DNA of 64,000 nucleotides from Spinacia oleracea (GCF_020520425.1 NC_079490.1:2914001-2978000), one strand, 5' to 3'. Counted from the first letter of the stretch, positions 11,954 to 25,300 are shown. Made by a program: numbers and translations. The notes: generated by a model from the sequence alone, not told the origin.

Positions 11954-13550
11954 TACTTTTCTTCTATATACATTACATAATATGTCACAGTTTCGTTCCC
12001 CTCATCGCCCGTTTGTAATTTACATTATTCTTGTGGCTCATTAGCGCAAACAAAATATATAATTTTTTTTATTTTTTTTATTTTGTTAATTGTTTTTTTT
12101 TCGAGGGTTTGTAAATTGTAATTACTTAACTAATGAACAATTCTTTTTGCCCTTTTTATGAATAATAAAGAAGGAAGTCCGTGAGAGAACATGGGCACCG
12201 TCTATGAATTGCAATGCCAACTCACTCAAAATGTATTGTAAAGTGAATATCCAGATCATTTATTCCAAATTTCCAACCTTATTTCTTCACTTTTAGGAGG
12301 CCTTTCACACCCCAAAACGGAAATTAAAAAGAAAGAATTTCGATGTGAATGTATTGCAAATTTGCAAGTTGTCTTGGCTTTTAATGTTTGAGTTGATAAC
12401 TTATGTTACTAAAAAATTCTTCGTTTCACCTCACTTATTCGTTTTAGATCTCAACATGTATTCGCAGTGACGGATCTTGCACAATTTCACGAGGGGGACA
12501 GGTAGAAGAAAAAATTAAGCAATATACTATGTAATTATGTAATTATACACAGATTTTAGGGGGAGCCGTAACAAAAAATACACTATAAAATTACGGCTTT
12601 CACGTCACCCGTTGCTTGTTTAATAGCTAAAGCGAAGCTTTTGAAGTCGCTTATGCGAAGCTTTAGGGAGTCAACAAAAGCTTCGCTTTATTCATACCAA
12701 CTTCGCTTTAGCGACTTCATACCTTACTCGTTAGAGTAAGCAAATAGGAATTATTTCTGGCCGCGGGGGCCAGGCCCACCCCTAGCACAACTAAGATCAC
12801 AGGGATAAGACGATTGAAACGATGAAAAATCTCACGTAATAGTTGAGTCGGATTCTTGGATATGTACTCGTGTCGGACATGAAGGTCCAAATAGCATAGC
12901 TAGTTATCAGAAAATATTCAAACTTTAGTTATCATTAAATATTACGTAGTAAAACTTTTTACACTCGGTAATTCTACATGATGTCCATTATACAACCGAG
13001 AATGCTCTTGGGCCATGTTATGTTCACCTTATTTCAAGAAATATAGGTTCAAATAAATTTAGATTCGATCCAAATAAGTGGAAAATAAAGGTTGTTCAAA
13101 TACAATTTATAACTAAAATAAATTCAGAAAAAATAAGTAAAAACATGTGAATAAAACGACCCTTAATATTGCTGAGTACAATTATTTTTTTGGCTCATTT
13201 GTACTCACAAGGAAACAAACATGCAAACAAAACAAAATTGATCACCGTACGCCTAATAATGGAATTGGCTCAATTTTAACTATACATATATATGCTAAAT
13301 AATTTGCACATGAAAAGACAATAATAAAATTTAATTAGTAATTAGTAATAAATAATCTGCTAAAATTGATGGTCAATGAAATGGCACACCAGTCATTTTA
13401 AAACAATAATAGAAAGGCTCAAAATAAGAAAATAAACCCGTTTGTCAAGCAATAAACAGATAATCAACCCTAAATTTAGACAAAGGTTTCCTGATATTAT
13501 TTGATAAACATGAAACAAATGTACAACTTCTTCTTCTTCGCCGCAATGCC
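11954..13550. other. Intergenic, no gene seen
   Basis: Between the divergently transcribed GH9 and NOI genes. A stretch at 12004-12050 resembles the 3' tail of the SINE at 43952 (GTTTGTAATTTACATTATTC then GTGGCTCATT). 12470-12780 is a transposon fragment (GTGACGGATCTTG ... GGGGGCCAGGCCCACCCC). Inside it, 12628-12712 is rich in inverted AAGCGAAGCTTTTG / CAAAAGCTTCGCTT copies. The rest is AT-rich. TATA-like words at 13282-13292 could serve the NOI gene. Confidence 0.5.
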
Positions 13551-15720
13551 ATGGAAGGCCGTGGCAAAGTAAGTCGAATTCCATCTAACGTATTTCGATT
13601 CTCCCTCTTTGAAAAACGGTTTCGTTTCGTTTCTTGTTCTCGTGTTAAAAGGGTCGGGAATGTAGCTATAGAGCGCGTGTAGTTGCTAGATTAACCGGGG
13701 TAGAACAAGTGTTTGTGTGTTCCTCGGTCTGGTTGGGCCGTGCGGCCCGTGTCTTACTTGGTCATCTCGGTCGTCAAGAACCGAGATATATCATCCATGT
13801 CTGTCGACTTTTATGCATGATGGCTTACGAGTCCAATGAGCAAGGGATGCTTGTTTTGTATGTAGTAGTTAACTCGTGGACACATTTTACATAGACCTGA
13901 TCAAAAGGCGGGCCGTGCCAGGTTCAAGCTGGGCTGCAATAAAATATTAAGCCCATCATGCCGGACCAGACTCCGGGTTTTTTTTGTGCTCCAAACCCGC
14001 TAATTCAAGCCCATAATAGCAGGCTTTTCAAGCCGTGTCATTTTATAACTATGATTGCAATTTCGAGTTGCCCAAAACCATCTAAAAAAGTTATAATCGG
14101 TCCGGGCCTGAAAACGGGTCAAAATTCTGCACAAACCTACTGTTTCGGCCCGGGCCTGAAAACGGGTCTGAATTCTGTACAAACCTACTATTTTCAGGCT
14201 GAGTCGGGTTCAAGATGATCGAGTCTAATTTTATGAGAATTATGATATAATTGCATTGCAATAAATTCCCTGATCACATATATTTACATGATCTTCATTT
14301 GTGTTGGGCCATGCTAATTGTATAACTAGAGTTGCCCAAAACCAGTCTAAATTTGCATCGGGTCAGGCCCAAAACAGGCCTAAAATCCGTACAAAACCCG
14401 TAAATTTCAGGTCGGCGGGCCATCGGGCCTGTCTCAAGATGATCGGGTCTAATATTACGAGAATTAATATATTTACATGATTGCCATTTTCTTTACCTGT
14501 CTAATAAAATGAAACCTGATGCAGGATAAGAAGTGGAAGTCAGTCCCTCAATTCGGAGGCTGGGATCAGAAAGGAGCAGCAAGTCCTAACTATTCCATGG
14601 TCTTCGGACAAGCTCGAGCTCACCGGAAACAAGCCAAGACGGGTGTTAGGCATATGGCCCTAAGAAACGAACCGGTTTTTACTGCTCCGCCAAATCTTCA
14701 TGTTCATCGTCACCACCATGATCACCACCACGATCACCGCCCAGATCGGCAAGAAGATCACGAAGATGATTCTACTGTAATGGTAAGGATTTTTTTTTAC
14801 TCCGTTACCAAAAAGTATAATCTGTGCAAGGTCACAGAAATGTTAATGCTGCAGATGCTACAGGCCTGCAGCAGCATTAACATTATTGACATAGGGTTGG
14901 CTGGCCCGGTTGGGCAACGCTTAAGTAAAGCTGATAGAGTGAGCTGACCAAGCCCGGTTATAGAGGGTTTGGGTACTGTTTTCCAGCTCAAATCTGGCCG
15001 AGCCAAAAAATAAAAACCAGCTAGCCATTATGGCAGTGTAAAGATGGATGTGGGTCGGGCCGTGCCGTGCTTCGGGTCGAGCCCGTGGATCTGAAAAGAC
15101 ATGGCCCATGCCAAACCCACTTGTAACGTTTGTCGGGTTGGAAAGGGACGAAAATTTCAAAAATACAGCCTACAAACTGCCCTGGCCCACGTCAAGCCCC
15201 CGTGTAACGTGTCGGGCCGGAAGGGCCGGAAATTTCAAAAATACAGCCCAGACCCACTTCCTCTCGGTCGGGTCGAACCGTGCCTTGTCGTGCTTTTTCC
15301 AAAAAATACGGCCCAGGCCCAACCCAATAACCATGACTTCAAGCTCGTGCCAGACTGTGTTTTTCCCGTGCCCGTGCTTTTTTTTGTGCCAGCTCGGCCC
15401 ACTGCCATCTTTATGGTAGTGCACCCTTGTCCGGCCATTTTGTATTTTTTTTTTGTTAAGGAAATAAAACCAGGCGGACTATCTAGCTCAACCTTTCAGG
15501 TGATAACGAATTTATATTTGATCTTTGTATTGTTCAATATCCCCTGGCTCGGGGGCGTACGTGGATCAATACAAAGATCAAGTACAATTGTAGCAAAAGA
15601 ATGGATAAACACATTTTATGATCAGAGCAAAAATTTCATTTCCCTTTCTGATACTTAGAATACAATTTTCTGCAGAAGAAAAACAAGTTTATGGCGTACT
15701 GTTGCATAATGCCTTACTAA
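13551..15720 (+). CDS. NOI/RIN4-like protein with AvrRpt2-type cleavage motif and His-rich linker
   Basis: Three exons: 13551-13568 (MEGRGK), 14525-14782 and 15676-15720. All borders are GT/AG and phase 0; total 106 residues. Residues 7-45 are the NOI domain: WKSVPQFGGWDQKG, then PNYSMVFGQARAHRKQAKTG. VPQFGGW fits the VPxFGxW motif that the bacterial protease AvrRpt2 cuts in RIN4 and its relatives. Residues ~66-90 are a His/Asp/Glu-rich linker (HVHRHHHDHHHDHRPDRQ). The tail KKNKFMAYCCIMPY ends in a basic patch plus Cys-Cys, the usual acylation site that holds this family on the plasma membrane. Both introns contain a hAT MITE. A second ATG five bases upstream (13546) is out of frame and overlaps; 13551 has the better context (GCCATGG). 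Role in immunity is inferred from the family. Confidence 0.82.
13892..14227. mobile_element. hAT-type MITE, TAGACC family
   Basis: Ends TAGACCTGATCA and TGATCGAGTCTA are inverted. Interior is GGGCC/GGCCCGGGCC rich. Flanks ATTTTACA and ATTTTATG are a degraded 8-bp duplication (6 of 8). A partial second copy of its 3' half follows at about 14330-14455. In NOI intron 1. Confidence 0.65.
15039..15413. mobile_element. hAT-type MITE, TAAAGATGG family
   Basis: Starts TAAAGATGG and ends CCATCTTTA, with a GC-rich GGGCCGTGCC-type interior. Flanks TGGCAGTG / TGGTAGTG match in 7 of 8 bases. In NOI intron 2. Sister copies at 52883 and 53286. Confidence 0.8.
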
Positions 15721-16100
15721 GAACAAGAATTCATTCATACTGCCAAAAAGAGAAGAAAAGACGCGAATTCCTACTGCAATTTTTGTCAAATACTTGTAAA
15801 TTTATACTATGAGGTGATCAATCAGAAAAAATAAATCTAAACTTCTTGGAGCATATGTTTTGTTGAACTTAATTTTATTTATTTTAGACACAAATACAAA
15901 TCAATACATAAAGTTTTGAATTCAGACACAGATAGTTTTGCACCACAGGAAATTTTCTTTTCTTTTCTTTTTTGTTTTATTTCAGTATGATCCGTAAAAA
16001 AAGATCAGCATTCGTGTGTAATGGTAATAATGTTTCATTTAGTTCATGTCAAGTAAAATGAAGGCAGAATTTTCTGTACAAAGTAATGCAGTATTAAGTT

Positions 16101-19100
16101 TTAAGTTGAGGATCTGAACCGTTTTACCGGAGCTTTGAGAGAAGAGAGGTAACTGCTATCTGCCTTTTCAATACCGTCGAAAACGTAACTGAAAGGAGGC
16201 ATCTCTACGTATTTTCCAGAACCCGGAAAGGCTTTTAGTTCTCCGTTTTGCCAAACAATCTTTCCTCCCGCAATAGTTACTTCAACCTTTCCCTGGAAAA
16301 ATAAGCAAAAAAAATAACATCTTAAGAAAAAAGGCTCAGCAAAATGCAAGGTTTTGAATATAATACTCCCTCCATCGGTTCATAGTCTAATAATAGGCCA
16401 TGTTTTTTCGGGGTTCACGTTCAAGGAATTCGCCAAATATACCATCATTAATTCATTATCCTTCACTAGTCAGATTTTTACTTCTCCAAATGTAAAATTA
16501 AGTGTGATAGAGGAAGTTCAAATTTTAACTTAATGAAACTAAATGTGGCACTGGGCTGGCCCGGCCCGGCACGATAAAAGCACGGTCCGACACAGACACG
16601 AACAAAGCACGGTCCGGCACGGGCGCATCTAGACCCCGCCCGTTAGAAGTGGAATAGGTGTGTACCGGGCCCGTTCATGCAAACGAGACATGGGCTCGGC
16701 CCAAAGCATGGCCCGACCCACAGACATCTTTAAACCAGAGCAATAAAAAAGATAAAACTTTTGCTAGTTCCGAATTGATTATCACTATCCATAAAAACTA
16801 GTTCAGAAACCATAAAACATAAAAATAGAAAGACAAAAGTTTAACAAGTAATCACCTTTCCTGTCACCCCCTCGTAGACATTTGTGTCTGTCCTATAATG
16901 ATGCAGTTCTGCTGAAATTGTGAAACTTGCATTAGGATTGAGTATTATGATGTCTGCATCAGATCCGGGGAGTATTGCTCCTTTTTTCGGGTATATGTTG
17001 AAGATTTTCGCACTGCATAAAGAAACTTTATCAACAACAACAGATTATACCAGATAAAAATTAAGGACTGTATGTTTAAGTATCAGAAACTATACCATTC
17101 TGTGCTTGTTATCCTCACATAATCACTGACTGACATCTGCCCAGATTCCTACATCAAAAAGATAGAACCACGAAAAATGAGAAAATTCTGAGTTTTCTAG
17201 AAAAAATATTAATCGTGGATGCTACAATCTTCGGAAGCTTACCACCATCGTGTCCCAGACTAGATGCATCCTCTCCTCAAGCCCTAATAATGAGACAACA
17301 GCAAGAAATTCATGTTTTGAATTATTCAATCAAATACCATGATCGAGTCATAAAATTTCAAAATTAAGCTTACCATTAACACCATTTGGGATTTTTCGGA
17401 AATCATCAATTCCAAAAGCCTTTTGTGCTGAATTAAACGTACAGTGATCAGTCCCGACTAGCTGCAACATAGTGAAGTGTAATGTTCATTGTCCTCTATT
17501 TGTACGTGAATGTCTAGAATGAAAAGAAGTCGTATAGGTATTTATCATTTTCTCGGTGTCAGAGTTCAACTGTCAAATAACAGGTGTTTATTCCATAATC
17601 CATTTGAGCACGACCATGCATTTTACAGTTTCTAGCTCTCTGAGTGGCCACTTTTTACTAGGATGGGAATCATCCTTATACTTTATCACCAGGAAAATAG
17701 TCTAGATCTATCTATGTACAAGAAACCTAACTTTTTTTTTTTACATAGACAAAAGTTGCATAAATTTCGGGTCAATCTGTTCCTATACTGCGGAAAATTA
17801 TTCAAGGAATTTATCAATATAAAGTTTTATCTATCAGTGTAAGAAACCTGAAGAACTCCTGAAGAAAGAGCACCCTGTAGCGCTTTACCATGGCCAGCTT
17901 CTCTGATTGGTGGACTCATCACATATCTGATTCCCGAAAAAAGAGAAGGGAAAAAAGTGAATATAATAGGCGGTTTGATGGAAGGAAAACAAAGTAGAGT
18001 AACAAGAGGACTTACTTTGCTGCAATGGAGAAGTCAGGATCCCAAAGCACGGAATCATTCAGGATTAATCCCGAAACTACGGCCTCGCCTATGACTCTCT
18101 GTCCTGTATTAAGGAGAGGAAGACAATAAAAAGTTGTGAGAAGAAGTTTATAAAAGATTGGCTAATCATTCAGGATTAAAGGATTGACGACACCTAATCT
18201 TAAAATAAAAGATTAGCTAAGAACCTGATTTTCGAGCTTTGGCTACTTCTTCCATGGCATCAATGCTCATCACGTGAACCACATACAAAGGCGTGTTTAC
18301 AAAACGTGCTAGTCGGATAGCTCGAGATGTTGCCTCTCCTTCGAGCTGAAAGGCCGTGAAAGACAAGACAAAGTAAGAAACAATATTCAATTTACATCAG
18401 ATACAGAAGTAACCTAACTGGTATAAGTAAACAGTAGCTAAAATGTGCTGCTTGTGCTTTGTATTCACCAATAAGATCAGACCAGATCAGATAAGGAGAA
18501 ATAAGGTGAACTAAACGGGGCCTAAATCAACCTATGCCTCATGGAGAAGTAGAGAATATTCTAGGAAAAATAAGGAAAATGTGACACAAACTCCCGACTC
18601 TATAAAAGATGTGAATGTAAGATGTTAAACAATTTAACTTGACGCCTCAGATATACTTAACGATCTGAACCCATGCATGAAGATGGTCAGCAATTGAAGA
18701 ACTGATAATATTAACCAGAGAAACACAGAAAGCAATTCAACAGAAATCTGAATTCCAAAAGAAGGCTTCATCGATGTATCATAGACCCGACCTAATGGGC
18801 AGACTTTTCAAGGTATGGCCCAGCCCGGCCCACAATTTGATCAGGTCTAATGTATCATATTCAAATTATGCGAAACCATCAACAGCCTGTATATATCTTA
18901 ACAGATGCTAGGGGAAATTACCAGAGGAGGTCTTGAAAGAGCATGCCCCTCAGGACCAGTGATACCAAGTTCTATCATCCGCTTCTGCCCTTCAAAAACA
19001 GCATCACCGTTTTCTGCATGAACCATAGGCAAGGCACCCAAAGACTTGCATTTCTTGAACCCCTCTATCAAAAGCTCATCGTTTATCATGAAAGAGCCCT

Positions 19101-21209
19101 TGTACGCCATGAAGAATTTGAAAGAATTTATACCTGAAATTTGCTAAGCATTTTAAATCTGATTATTGACTTTGACGGCCCGTTTGGTAGCTGGTAATAA
19201 ACGGTGGGAATGAGAATAAATCTAAGTGTAATTTGGCAAGAAATAACATCATGATGTCCATGGTAATGAAACTTTGTCTCAAACTTGGTGTTTTTCTTCG
19301 TAAATTTGCATTCCCACCTAATACCACTCCCCTGATGGTAATGGATGGTAATGGAAACTTATAAAGAAAAAGAGATAGTTTTGAGTGGACTAGCATTACC
19401 ATGGGAATGTATATTGATTTTCTTTACAAATTTACATACAAATTCATTCCTATTGACACCGTTTGTGGCCGGCTACCAAACGAGCGGTAAAGGGAATGAG
19501 ACTAAGAAACTGAGACACTAACCTTCCTCCTTAACCATCAAATCCATTTCCCTTGAAACAACCTCATCCCATTTTGTAACCGCCATATGAAAACCATAAT
19601 CCATACAAGATTTCTGAGCCTTTTGTTTGTATAACTCCAAACCGGCCGTCAAGCTTCCATTAACAGGTATGACAAAGTCGATATGCATTGTTGTACCACC
19701 AGCTAATGCAGCAGCTTGACCGCTAAAGAAGTCATCGATGGTCTGCGTGCCCATGAACTCCATATCCAGGTGAGTATGTGGATCAATTCCTCCTATTAAA
19801 TTTCACATGTACGAAGGTTAAACTGACAGTACACATTTTTTCCTGTATCATACAGTTTTACTACCTCCGTTCTCAAATGGTAGGTCACTTTTATGTTTTA
19901 GTCCGTCTCAAAATAGTAGGCCACTTTCTAAATAAAGCAAGTAAAAGTTCAAGCTTCCGTATTATCGTTAATGATACTCTTATAAGAACTTTCAAAGAAA
20001 GACAACATTGGTATACTTCGTATTTGATAGTGGAGGAAAGTTGTGGTACTTTAGCTAATTTTTTTTTAATTAATCTCAAATTTGGCTTGTTATTTAGGAA
20101 CGGAGGGAGTATTTTAGGTTAAAAGACAGACGACTCTACCTGGCATGACATATTTTCCAGTCGCGTCAAGCACAACTACGTCATCACCCACCTGTTTAAA
20201 GCATCACAATCCCATTTACAATTTAGTTCTAGGTCTACATTTCAAGGCAAGACAATATAAGATCACAAAGTTTGCAAATTGTACTTTGTATAACACAGTT
20301 TCACTATACCACATAAGCAAGTGGCACGGGAAAATACATATACATATATACTCGGATACTCCCTTATCCGAATCAATCATAATTAAGGACACCAATTATC
20401 ACACACGTTTTGTTATAGTTGTATTAATCAAACTCTCATTATAGGTGAGGATATCATGAGACATACATCCAGTCACTTCCAGAAAAAATGACAACTTTTT
20501 CCGAACATCTCAAATTGTATGTATATAAATGGAGGGAGTATTTAACTGTATTAACAATCTAACATTAGTAATCAGAGACCAAGAAGCATAATCTCATGAT
20601 TTCTGGGAAATTTTAACACCAAGTGTCCCACCAATCCACCATTAGATTGACAGACAACAAAAACAATCACAAGAACAAAATCCAGGTTAATAATTGGTAA
20701 ATCTTACAAAATAATTACAGAAATTCACAAACCGCACAACCCCAGAAATCAGGATTAAAAAGTAGATTAATGATAATAATTACCTTAAGATTTGATTGAA
20801 CAGCAACAATAATACCATCTTCCACATAAACATCAGCAATTTCTTGATGATGGGCATTCACTACTGTTCCTCCTTTAATCAATATCTTTGATGATGATGA
20901 TGATGATGATGATGGAATTCCACACCCACTTTCTCCATATTCAATCCCAGCTTCACAAAACTATCCAACAATCAAAACCCCCGAAAAATTGTTGAAAATA
21001 GTTAGCAAATTGGTGATTTTTCGAAACCCCATATGAATTAACAATCATATTAACAACTAATGAGTGATTAAGCAGATGGGTAAGTACAAATTTAAGGAAA
21101 AACTTACAAGATTAGTAGCTATTGTTGTTGTTGCAGGTAGGAGAGAGAAAGCAGCAAAGAGAATCACCAAGGTTAGCAGCAACTGAGTGATCATCTTACT
21201 AAAAATCAT
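16101..21209 (-). CDS. PYD2: Dihydropyrimidinase (PYD2), complete
   Basis: Second enzyme of pyrimidine catabolism: opens dihydrouracil/dihydrothymine to N-carbamoyl-beta-alanine/-aminoisobutyrate. Thirteen exons: 21209-21108, 20960-20784, 20191-20140, 19792-19523, 19133-18922, 18345-18225, 18103-18016, 17926-17848, 17461-17374, 17283-17243, 17148-17096, 17012-16856 and 16292-16101. Every join keeps phase. Total 543 residues, close to the ~530 of plant PYD2. Residues 1-34 are a hydrophobic signal segment, suggesting endomembrane entry. Metal-site features appear in order: DPHTHLD (His-x-His), FKFFMAYKG (the Lys that is carboxylated), [15 protein letters not shown] and GTDHCTFN. The tail [16 protein letters not shown] and [10 protein letters not shown] is typical. 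A GAT-repeat encodes eight consecutive Ser at about 48-55. An in-frame second ATG is at codon 6. It converges on the NOI gene, with 380 bp between stops. Confidence 0.95.
16545..16731. mobile_element. hAT-like GC-rich repeat in the last PYD2 intron
   Basis: Tandem GCACGGTCCG(G/A)CAC words and a right end GACATCTTTA like the TAAAGATG family. The left end and target duplication are not clear, so it may be truncated. Confidence 0.45.
18782..18849. mobile_element. Very short (68 bp) hAT-type MITE
   Basis: TAGACCCGACCTAATGGGC at the left and TTTGATCAGGTCTA at the right, with a perfect 8-bp duplication ATGTATCA (18774-18781 and 18850-18857). In PYD2 intron 5. Confidence 0.85.
19178..19492. mobile_element. 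MITE with GCCCGTTTGGTAGC ends
   Basis: GGCCCGTTTGGTAGCTGGTA at the left is mirrored by GCCGGCTACCAAACGAGCGG at the right. Internal GGAATGA/ATTCC words are also mirrored. No clear target duplication. In PYD2 intron 4, between exons 19523 and 19133. Confidence 0.65.
19861..20109. mobile_element. Stowaway-like MITE
   Basis: CTACCTCCGTTCTCAAATGG to GGAACGGAGGGAG with TA on each side, 249 bp. In PYD2 intron 3. Confidence 0.75.
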
Positions 21210-22373
21210 AATTTTAAAAAAATTGGGATTAAAGAGTGAAAATTTAGAGTTCCATTTGAGAAAAGTTCAAAGCTTTTTCAGCAATTTTCGCGGATTAATT
21301 CGATTTGATGCAAGATTGTGACTTTGGGGAAAGAGGATTTTTTTATTGACTTTTTTTTTCTGGAGTTTTAATGAATTGACCAATCCCATGATTGATTCTT
21401 GGAATCTGCTGGAGTTTTTATTTTATCTTTTTTTTGGATAGAATTGGCCACCCGGATCGAGATTCTGAAATTTTATTGTACACCGAATACGCCTCGAGTT
21501 AAATGTGCGTAAAATGAGCGAAGTTAATTCTATTCAAAGTATTTCTCGGTGTAATCGGATGTATTAACAAAAAAATTACACTGAAAATTAAAGCGGGCTA
21601 TGTAACTATGTACCCCTTTGTTCAAAGGAATACCTAAAATATCATAATGTTAAAGAAATCCCCGTGAAAAATGCAAATTCGCTAAATATTGGATATTTTC
21701 GCAATTTCTCTATAGATCAAAGATGTAATGAATCAAATTCTCAACTATGCAATTGCCAACAATTGCAAAAAAAAAAAAATGTACATTGAGAGTTATACAG
21801 AAGTGTTAAAAACATTTGAAATAGGGCTACTCTTCGCTCGAGGGTAACACCTAAAACTATCTGATTTAAAACCGTACTAAACAATTAACCTAGTACTTTC
21901 TATAGAGAGTTAAATTGAAGTGTCAACACATTTGTAATTGGGTTAATTAGCAGAACATTTTGATTAATTACCCTAAAGTCTATTTTTGCACACAAAAAAA
22001 TTGAATGCAGAAATCACAACCCAGAATGCTAAACTGTATGGTACAAAGAGGCAGACTTCAAGCACAGTCTACAACTCACAAACACAAATACTTGCCCTAA
22101 CTACAATTCCTTGAAAAAATCATCAACAATATATAGGTAAAAAATGCGCATAAATAGTCGCTATTTTCATACTTCAAATTATTTAGAAACCAACTGAAAT
22201 TCATGTCAATTTGCATGATCTGCACATAAAGAACCTGTATAAACCCCAATTGTCCTTTACTAACGAAGGCGTTAAACAGAATCTAATTCACCATTATGAG
22301 ATGCTAATCTTTCTCCTCTTTACCAGCAAATTGCACATGATTTCAGCATTTTTTTTCCAGCAGCAAATCAGTT

Positions 22374-25300
22374 TTACACAGGTTTTCCAGAATCAGAAGC
22401 AGAAACCACCCACTTGAAAAACTGACAACAAGGTCCTCCGTTAGAAGTCCAGTTTCCACACCCGAAGAAGACACACCCATGTTTAGGTCCCGGGTTTTGG
22501 TTCACCCGTTTGGTACTTGTCAACCCACAATAGCAGTAAACATACGGTTCTTTCAAAAGATTTGCAGGTTGGAACGGAATGGCAGTGACCGAAGGGGCAG
22601 TCTTGTAATTTTGAGGTTGATAAGTTAGGTTGCTTTCAGGAGTAGTAGTAACGGTCTGTTGAACTTGAACAGCACTAGGATGATCAGCAGTTTGCCATTT
22701 AAGAGAATTTGTTATGGATAATTTGAATCCCAGCTGCATAAGGTGGGAGAGCAGATTAGCTGTGTTCTTTGCATCGTCCAGCCCGCAATGGGCCCGACCC
22801 TCCCAAGTGAGCCCGGCAAGTTCCACCGCTTGTTTCAAGTTGCGCCTACCACTTCCGAATATTTTGTTGAACGGGATTTTCAAATTAATCCACCTGAGAA
22901 CATTCAAGCCAAAATGTAAACACAAAGAGAGTTCTACCGGAAGTCCAAACATTAAACCAATAATTTCATCTAATCATCTGATTACAGAACTTATCCATCA
23001 GTGTTCATACATGTAACACGGACTTGGCTACAAATACTCCCATCTTAATCTGGGTATTCAACAGGGTAGCCCAATATGTATAGGGTTCGGGTCAACTTTG
23101 GGTAGGGCTCTTATTGGACAGGGTCAATGTAGGGCCAAACTTATAACACAATAATTTTCAAAACTAAAATAGTTATGATATACAAAAATTATATGGATAG
23201 CTTCGTATTCACTTGTATTCACATACCACTCTCTTTTTTTCATTTTTCCTTGTTCGTTTATTGACCTGCCCATTATCAGCCCGCTATTGACATGCGACCC
23301 GCTTTGACCCACCCAATTTGACCCGCTGAAATTGACTCTTTCATTACTTGACCCGCTTTTGACCGACATCGACCCTGACCCGACCCGCTCAATAACCAGG
23401 TCTACTCCCATCTAACAAGGATACGTTAAGAAGTTTAGACACGACCAGTTTCTGAAAACTTGGGGTGTTCATGATGTAAATTGAAACTCTCCAAGTGTCC
23501 AAATGAAAACATAGTGTTTCTCATTGTAAGAGTATATAAAGATAAACTACGTTACTGACAGAAGAGACCGGATATTCTGGAAGCTTTTCAACCAAATAGG
23601 TAGTATATTCAGCAAGTTAAAACTATAACATGAAATTCTGTTTCATCCTTTAACAGTGAATGAAGAACGTAACAAAATATTAATTTCATTATACAACTTC
23701 TTTTAGTTTTTGGCTTACCGATTGAAATATAGTGGCTTTCTTATCCTCTTGAATCTGCACTCTGATTCCAACATTACTCTACAGTCCCAGTCGGACCATG
23801 TCACTACAGCAAAGTTTGTGTTCTTTATGCCCTTGTCTTCAAGCCATTTGTCATGCATAAGGAGCGCATCACTCAAAAGAACACCTTTGTCCACCTGAAA
23901 CAGTATACAGAAATTCAGTCATGCAAGGCATTAAAATATTGGTGCATCGTTTAACAATTAATATTGCATGGCATGTTAGCCAATAACTAGCAATCAATGA
24001 TAATTTTTTTTTTTTTTTGGTTCTACTCCTCCGGCGGTGGGCCCTTCGGCGAGTGGACTAATCTCCGGCCTGTTAGAGCTCTCTTCAACCTGCTCATGGC
24101 TAGGTCGATCGGTTTCGGGACGCAGGAGTTTGCATGGGTACCTCGAACCCAAGACCTTGGTTAAAGAGCAAGAGACCCTTAACCACTCACGCCAACCCCA
24201 ATTAGTATAATCATGATGATTTTAGAAAGCAAGCCCAATATTCATAAAATAGGCCTAAAGGAAACTCAACCAAAGATAACCTTCAAAAGTTGAACGAAGA
24301 TAAAGAACATCACAAAGATTTACTTTCCAGACGATCCTCACAACAGGGGTTTTCGAACTCTTTCCTTAAAATTCAAGAATAAACAGGATACCAGCATTGT
24401 CAATATTGGTTAATAAGTAACAACCTTCAAATACGAGTAATGACCTAATTTCTATCTGTTAAAAAGGTTGACCATGTTCTTAGACAAATAACTTGTTCAA
24501 GAAAAAACCACTTAAAGACAAATTTGACTTTTTAAAGCTTCAAAATAAATATATCTTGAGGGAATGGATCTCTTCAAATAAATAACTAACTTGATTCCTC
24601 TACGGAATGATTTTTTCAAGAAGAAAATAAAACAACCTAATAGAGGAAACAAAGAGGGAATATAGATTGTAGGTGAAAAAAAAGTTACCCTGGAGTATCC
24701 TTGTTCTTTCCCGTCTCCCCGATAATACAGCAATCAACTCCTCAGTAGTTTATAATAAAATATGGTAAAATAAAATGGAAGCCTAGTAGAAATTAGATCT
24801 GCATGAGTTTCCTTTGGACCTCAAAAGAGGAACAAAACCAACAAGGGCCTGCAGCCCTGCACACACAAACACAAATAGTAACTGACACACTCAACTCCCT
24901 GGTAGTTATATCATTGTTTCTATTTTTTTGACGGAAATATCATTGTTTCTAATTAATTCATGAATAAGGTCAGGCTATTGGGAACTATTTCATGCCTACA
25001 AGAGTACTTTTTCCAGAACAAGTTTAGCTCCCAAGGCAATGGACCATTCACGGTTACTAATTGGAGCCCAAAATGGATGATGTATTTCAGATTTGGAATT
25101 TTAAGCCAAGAGATGCCCGTAAAATCTTTTGACCAAATTTGAAATTCTTTTAAAAAGTTTGTGCACAAAGGCTATGTTAGTCACACTTATCATCTCACCT
25201 CAGGTACCCGTGTCAATACTGAACACTCAGATGTTGGTATGTCCACCTAGATACTTCATTTCTAACCACAATCATTCAGAAATTGCAATAAATGGTCATG

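Noticed and set aside
12470..12780. Possible gene because of locally high GC near 12750-12780
   Set aside because: The text (GGGGGCCAGGCCCACCCC) is typical of transposon ends and has no open frame.
14797..15658. Overlapping open frames of up to 185 codons around 15050-15650
   Set aside because: They arise from the GC-rich hAT MITE at 15039-15413 within the NOI intron.
23550..23570. TGACAGAAGAGA word similar to the start of miR156
   Set aside because: The match stops after 12 bases and no complementary arm is visible nearby.
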